A DNA stretch of 64,000 nucleotides, taken from positions 124,001 through 188,000 of the forward strand of contig JAFZIY010000026.1 of the NCBI GenBank assembly GCA_017554105.1, written 5' to 3'. Below the pieces are notes generated by a model. It ran no database searches and was not told where the DNA came from. It worked only from the letters and a program-made list of their open reading frames with translations. Of the stretch, positions 60,327 through 64,000 are shown in pieces. The position numbers and the translations under genes were made by a program. The DNA comes from Prevotella sp. (lineage in GTDB: Bacteria > Bacteroidota > Bacteroidia > Bacteroidales > Bacteroidaceae). Position 1 is the first letter of the stretch; each line of letters starts with the position of its first letter.

Positions 60327-60758
60327 TTAGTCATCAATGTCGATAAGTACTCCTCGGTGGTTGAACTTCAATTCGATGTCGTTAGACAACTCAACCTCGA
60401 AGCCATAGCCCTTCCTTTCGATCTTGGTAACAACACATCCAGGGAAATGACCATTTACATAAGCACCGATTGACTCCGACATACAGTCACCAGGCATATT
60501 CCCCGTAGAATATGTTTCTATCTTCTTCAGGCTGCCATCCCTCCAGAACTCTATCTTCGTCCCGTCGTCCAGACGGCACTCATAAGAATCCCAGTCTCTC
60601 TCGGCATAGACGATACTCCTGCCCTTAAAATGATTATACACATAATTCTTTGACACTGCGGGAAGTTGTTCCACTGGTATTGGTATGTCATCTGCAAATG
60701 CAGCAGTTGACACCATCATGCACATAAGTGCTGCAAGAAATAACTTAATTGGTTTCAT
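60327..60758 (-). CDS. Secreted PepSY-like protein (copy 1)
   Basis: 143 residues. Signal peptide (ends STAAFA), then two PepSY-like repeats: the first with IPVEQLPAVSKNYVYNHFKG and SYECRLDDGTKIEFWRDGSL, the second with VVTKIERKGYGFEVELSNDI and a final ELKFNHRGVLIDIDD. The fold is that of the BLIP-like PepSY family (PF11396), abundant in Bacteroidetes and of unknown role, possibly peptidase inhibition or metal binding. Own promoter and terminator. It interrupts the ribosomal cluster between rpsJ and rplC. Confidence 0.85.
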   Translation of the reverse strand: MKPIKLFLAALMCMMVSTAAFADDIPIPVEQLPAVSKNYVYNHFKGRSIVYAERDWDSYECRLDDGTKIEFWRDGSLKKIETYSTGNMPGDCMSESIGAYVNGHFPGCVVTKIERKGYGFEVELSNDIELKFNHRGVLIDIDD

Positions 60759-60804
60759 AGTCGTAAGGATTAAAAATTAAACATTTGTTCCTTTATCTCT
60801 GATG

Positions 60805-60834
60805 CAAAAATAAAGCGATTTCCCCTTGCTGCAA
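60805..60834 (-). promoter_or_regulatory. Promoter of PepSY-like gene 1
   Basis: Minus strand TTG (60832-60834) and TATTTTTG (60805-60812), 19-base spacer. Confidence 0.6.
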
Positions 60835-60962
60835 TATATTATCGTGTTTTTCCGTTTAACTTGTTGAGACATATTGTGTAATTATAGACAAAACCGTGAT
60901 AAAGCATAGATTTCTGTCGCAAAAGGATATGGAGAAAGTGAAAAGGATGCCTCATAACCATA

Positions 60963-60988
60963 AAAAAGGGAGACGCATATCGTCTCCC
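60963..60988 (-). terminator. Terminator of PepSY-like gene 2
   Basis: Minus strand GGGAGACG-ATATG-CGTCTCCC (60968-60988) then TTTTTT, the same sequence as at 60277-60303. Confidence 0.9.
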
Positions 60989-61011
60989 TTCCTTTTGGAC
61001 CTCTTATGAAC

Positions 61012-61443
61012 TTAGTCATCCATTCCTATCAGTGTGCCCTGATGGTTGAATTTCAGTTCGAGGTCGTTCGACAACTCAATGTCATAACCATAGCGCTCCT
61101 TTTCGATCTTGGAGATCATACAGTTGCCATAGTTTGTCTTTACATACTGCTTGATGACTGCAGGTACAAGTGCGGTTGGCACTGCGCTCATCCTGTTGCG
61201 GTCCACCTTTTTCCAATCGCCCTTGGAAGTAAACTCTATCTTTGTTCCATCATCCAGACGGCACTCGTAAGAATTCCAGTCCTTCTCTGCATAGAGGATT
61301 TTCTTTCCCTGGAAATTATTCGTTACAAACGTCTTAGCCGAAGCTGGAAGTTGTTCTACTGGTATTGGTCTGTCGTCTGCAAGTGCTACATTTGACACCA
61401 TCATACATACAAACGCTACAAATAATGACTTGAAAGTTTTCAT
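61012..61443 (-). CDS. Secreted PepSY-like protein (copy 2)
   Basis: 143 residues from ATG 61443 (MKTFKSLFVAFVCMMVSNVA), exactly the length of copy 1; the nine codons upstream of it are leader. Same two-repeat layout: RPIPVEQLPASAKTFVTNNF, EKDWNSYECRLDDGTKIEF, and the end ELKFNHQGTLIGMDD. Gene and terminator together are duplicated. Own -7 box at 61490-61497. Confidence 0.85.
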   Translation of the reverse strand: MKTFKSLFVAFVCMMVSNVALADDRPIPVEQLPASAKTFVTNNFQGKKILYAEKDWNSYECRLDDGTKIEFTSKGDWKKVDRNRMSAVPTALVPAVIKQYVKTNYGNCMISKIEKERYGYDIELSNDLELKFNHQGTLIGMDD

Positions 61444-61489
61444 AATTCTTATATTTTTAAAATTATACATTTGTTTGTTTTTTCTGATG

Positions 61490-61516
61490 CAAAGATAGGA
61501 ACAGTTTCTACTGCAA
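61490..61516 (-). promoter_or_regulatory. Promoter of PepSY-like gene 2
   Basis: Minus strand TATCTTTG (61490-61497); TTG at 61514-61516 is 16 bases away, shorter than usual. Confidence 0.5.
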
Positions 61517-61651
61517 CATAGAAATAATACTTTTTTTTGATTATGTTGTTGCGACTGAGGGCGACATTTGCGACATAAAAGGGAAAGTGCCTGAAAAACT
61601 GTCGCAAATAGGATTATCTAAGTGATACAATTCCCTTCCATGGGTGGAGAC

Positions 61652-61686
61652 AAAAAAAAGAGGATACGCCTTTTGGCGCATCCTCT
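61652..61686 (-). terminator. Terminator of the fusA-rpsJ transcript
   Basis: Minus strand AGAGGATGCGCC (61675-61686) with GGCGTATCCTCT (61659-61670), loop AAAA, one wobble pair, then TTTTTTTT. 24 bases beyond the rpsJ stop. Confidence 0.92.
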
Positions 61687-61709
61687 CTATGAAATGGTAT
61701 GAATGAGTA

Positions 61710-62015
61710 TTATACCTTGATTTCAACCTCAACACCACTTGGGAGGTCGAGTTTCATCAGCGAATCCACGGTCTTTGATGTAGCGCTATAAATGTCGATA
61801 AGACGCTTGTAGTCGCTCAGCTGGAACTGCTCACGTGCCTTCTTGTTGACGAAGGTAGAACGGTTCACGGTGTAGATACGCTTGTGAGTAGGAAGTGGAA
61901 TAGGACCGCTAACGATAGCGTCTGTGGCCTTCACTGCCTTCACGATTTTCTCTGCTGACTTGTCAACCAACTTGTGGTCGTAGCTCTTCAGCTTAATTCT
62001 GATTTTCTGACTCAT
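61710..62015 (-). CDS. rpsJ: 30S ribosomal protein S10
   Basis: 101 residues. [40 protein letters not shown] and [13 protein letters not shown]. 30S head protein and transcription elongation partner of NusB. Separated from fusA by 120 bases that contain an 8-base hairpin GAGTCGCT/AGCGACTC (62065-62096). Closed by its own terminator, so it is the last gene of the fusA unit. Confidence 0.97.
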   Translation of the reverse strand: MSQKIRIKLKSYDHKLVDKSAEKIVKAVKATDAIVSGPIPLPTHKRIYTVNRSTFVNKKAREQFQLSDYKRLIDIYSATSKTVDSLMKLDLPSGVEVEIKV

Positions 62016-62135
62016 TGTGTAAAATTTAATAAATTAATAATTTAATAATTATAATGTAAATGGTGAGTCGCTAAAGAGTCATTTGCTCAGCGACTCCCAT
62101 TCTTACATTTTATCATTTTTCGTTGCGCGAAGCGC

Positions 62136-64000
62136 TTATACGAGATCTACGCGACCCTTAATCTCCTCGAGCACAGCCTTGGCGATGCTTGAAGAAACAG
62201 GAGCGTGATGGTCATATTCCATAGAACTGGTAGCGCGTCCGGAAGTGATGGTACGCAGAGCGGTAACATAACCGAACATCTCTGCCAGTGGAACCATAGC
62301 CTTCACGATGCGTGCACCGCTGCGGGCCTCTTCCATTCCTTCTACCTGACCACGACGCTTGTTCAGGTCACCGATTACGTCACCCATGTTCTCCTCAGGG
62401 GTAACAACCTCAAGCTTCATCACTGGCTCCATGAGCACTGGACCTGCCTTAACGCATGCGTTCTTGTAAGCGCTGCGGGCTGCAAGCTCGAATGACAGCT
62501 GATCAGAGTCAACGGGGTGGAACGAACCGTCAATCAAAGTTACCTTCAGTGAGTCAACAGGATAACCACCGAGGATACCATTCTTCATTGCGTCCTCGAA
62601 GCCCTTCTGCACTGCAGGGATGAACTCCTTAGGAACGTTACCGCCCTTAACCTCGTTAACAAACTGCAGGCCACCGTTCTCCTTGATGTCCCAGTCGTCG
62701 TCAACAGGACCAACGTTAACAATGATATCAGCGAACTTACCGCGACCACCCGACTGCTTCTTGTAAACCTCACGGAGGTTAACCTCCTTGGTGATGGCCT
62801 CCTTATAGTTAACCTGTGGCTTACCCTGGTTACACTCAACCTTGAACTCACGCTTCAGACGGTCGATGATGATGTCGAGGTGGAGCTCACCCATACCAGA
62901 GATAACGGTCTGACCGCTCTGCTCGTCGGTATGTACGGTGAATGTTGGGTCTTCCTCTGCCAACTTGGCAAGACCATTGTCGAGCTTGGCGATGTCAGCC
63001 TGGCTCTTTGGCTCTACGGCGATAGAAATCACAGTGTCAGGGAATGTGATGCTCTCGAGGATGATTGGGTGATTCTCGTCACAGAGAGTGTCACCGGTAC
63101 GGATATCCTTGAAGCCTACACCTGCGCCGATGTCACCAGCGTCGATGCTGTCCATTGGCTGCTGCTTGTTAGAGTTCATCTGGAACAGACGGCTCACGCG
63201 CTCCTTCTTGCCAGAACGTGTGTTGAAGACATAAGAGCCTGCCTCCACCTTACCAGAATAAACACGGAAGAACACCAGACGACCAACATATGGGTCGGTA
63301 GCAATCTTGAACGCAAGTGCTGATGTAGGATCATCCTCTGACGGCTTGCGGTCTTCCTCGTCGCCAGTGCTTGGGTTCTCACCTACGATAGCAGGTGTGT
63401 CAAGTGGTGACGGAAGGAATGCACAAACATAGTCGAGAAGAGTCTGAACACCCTTGTTCTTGAAAGAAGAACCACAGAGCATAGGAGTGCACTCCATTGC
63501 GAGAGTACCCTTGCGGATTGCTGCGATGAGTTCCTCCTCGGTGATTGAGTTAGGATCGTCGAAGAACTTCTCCATCAGAGCCTCGTCGAACTCAGCAGCG
63601 GCCTCAACGAGCTTGTCGCGCCACTCCTGTGCCTCGTCCTTAAGGTCATCGGGAATCTCATCAACCTCAAACTCTGCACCCTGGGTCTCGTCGTGCCAGA
63701 TGATAGCCTTCATCTTCAGCAGGTCAACAACACCCTTGAAAGTCTCCTCCTGTCCTATAGGAATAACCAATGATACAGGATTTGCACCCAGAACATCCCT
63801 CATCTGCTGCAAAACGTCATAGTAGTTGGCACCAGAGCGGTCCATCTTGTTTACATAGCCCAGACGTGGCACGTTATACTTGTCTGCCTGGCGCCATACA
63901 GTCTCACTCTGAGGCTGCACACCACCTACTGCGCAGTATGTAGCGACAGCACCATCGAGCACGCGCAAAGAACGCTCAACCTCAGCGGTGAAGTCAACGT
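62136..64000 (-). CDS. fusA: Elongation factor G, 5' end outside window
   Basis: 621 residues are present; the frame stays open to the window edge ([20 protein letters not shown]), so the N-terminal 80 or so residues with the P-loop are missing. The G4 motif ([13 protein letters not shown]) and domains II to V are complete ([40 protein letters not shown]), ending [14 protein letters not shown] drives translocation and ribosome recycling. The order fusA-rpsJ is conserved. Confidence 0.97.
   Translation of the reverse strand, partial: VDFTAEVERSLRVLDGAVATYCAVGGVQPQSETVWRQADKYNVPRLGYVNKMDRSGANYYDVLQQMRDVLGANPVSLVIPIGQEETFKGVVDLLKMKAIIWHDETQGAEFEVDEIPDDLKDEAQEWRDKLVEAAAEFDEALMEKFFDDPNSITEEELIAAIRKGTLAMECTPMLCGSSFKNKGVQTLLDYVCAFLPSPLDTPAIVGENPSTGDEEDRKPSEDDPTSALAFKIATDPYVGRLVFFRVYSGKVEAGSYVFNTRSGKKERVSRLFQMNSNKQQPMDSIDAGDIGAGVGFKDIRTGDTLCDENHPIILESITFPDTVISIAVEPKSQADIAKLDNGLAKLAEEDPTFTVHTDEQSGQTVISGMGELHLDIIIDRLKREFKVECNQGKPQVNYKEAITKEVNLREVYKKQSGGRGKFADIIVNVGPVDDDWDIKENGGLQFVNEVKGGNVPKEFIPAVQKGFEDAMKNGILGGYPVDSLKVTLIDGSFHPVDSDQLSFELAARSAYKNACVKAGPVLMEPVMKLEVVTPEENMGDVIGDLNKRRGQVEGMEEARSGARIVKAMVPLAEMFGYVTALRTITSGRATSSMEYDHHAPVSSSIAKAVLEEIKGRVDLV

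Noticed and set aside
1..64000. tRNA or rRNA genes
   Set aside because: No cloverleaf with TTCRANNC arm and no rRNA core sequences were noticed by eye; a tRNAscan run would settle it.

Overview
The window reads as chromosome of a Bacteroidales bacterium, most likely of the Prevotella group. The evidence is: Bacteroidetes-type promoters (TTG, about 20 bases, TAnnTTTG) in front of many genes; a PorT homologue and C-terminal segments that look like type IX secretion (T9SS) cargo tails; families typical of the phylum (DUF4831, DUF6078, CotH, PepSY-like, stand-alone TonB C-terminal proteins); the gene order hpt-adk-obgE-pgeF; and an L36 protein without its zinc cysteines. No tRNA, rRNA, CRISPR array, complete insertion sequence or prophage was seen. 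Both window ends cut genes: a superfamily-1 helicase on the left and fusA on the right.

Layout. 1-5.3 kb: helicase tail; two TonB C-terminal paralogues flanking a membrane-bound TPR/HTH regulator; a 100-base inverted-repeat element; a small accessory cluster (M15 peptidase, CxxC protein, DUF6078). 5.4-15 kb: GH5 glycosidase plus alpha/beta hydrolase, ferredoxin, porT, a 5'-nucleotidase split over two genes, rplS, CapA-like protein, NlpC/P60 peptidase and an unknown membrane protein. 15.1-25.1 kb: the pgeF-obgE-adk-hpt operon, nnr plus two DUF4831 genes, class II fructose-bisphosphate aldolase, a stand-alone AICAR transformylase. 25.2-39.5 kb: secreted unknown protein, aquaporin, GH43, two tandem small-RNA-like units, a 1001-residue PEP-synthase-like protein with two receiver-like domains, CotH protein, RlpA, glutamate dehydrogenase, a structured non-coding region and a glycine-zipper lipoprotein. 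39.6-45.1 kb: a 1746-residue modular surface protein with a 66-residue downstream partner. 45.3-64 kb, all on the minus strand: the S10-spc-alpha ribosomal supercluster, from fusA-rpsJ through rplC...rpoA-rplQ.

How it works together. The right third makes ribosomes, SecY, methionine aminopeptidase, IF-1 and RNA polymerase alpha. It is divided between rpsJ and rplC by two duplicated PepSY-like genes, each with its own promoter and terminator, so rplC onwards has a separate promoter and a long leader. The left two thirds mix housekeeping genes with envelope and polysaccharide genes (GH5, GH43, CotH, NlpC, RlpA, CapA, PorT, T9SS-like cargo).

The most novel-looking signals are non-coding: (i) two tandem minus-strand units of about 60-75 nt with complete promoters and terminator stems that differ by a compensatory base-pair swap; (ii) two arrays of 17-base TTACCA...TGGTAA palindromes at an almost exact 22-base period, at two distant loci; (iii) a 290-base gene-free segment of consecutive hairpins in which two loops are complementary. 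Everything here is read by eye; no database search or folding calculation was run.
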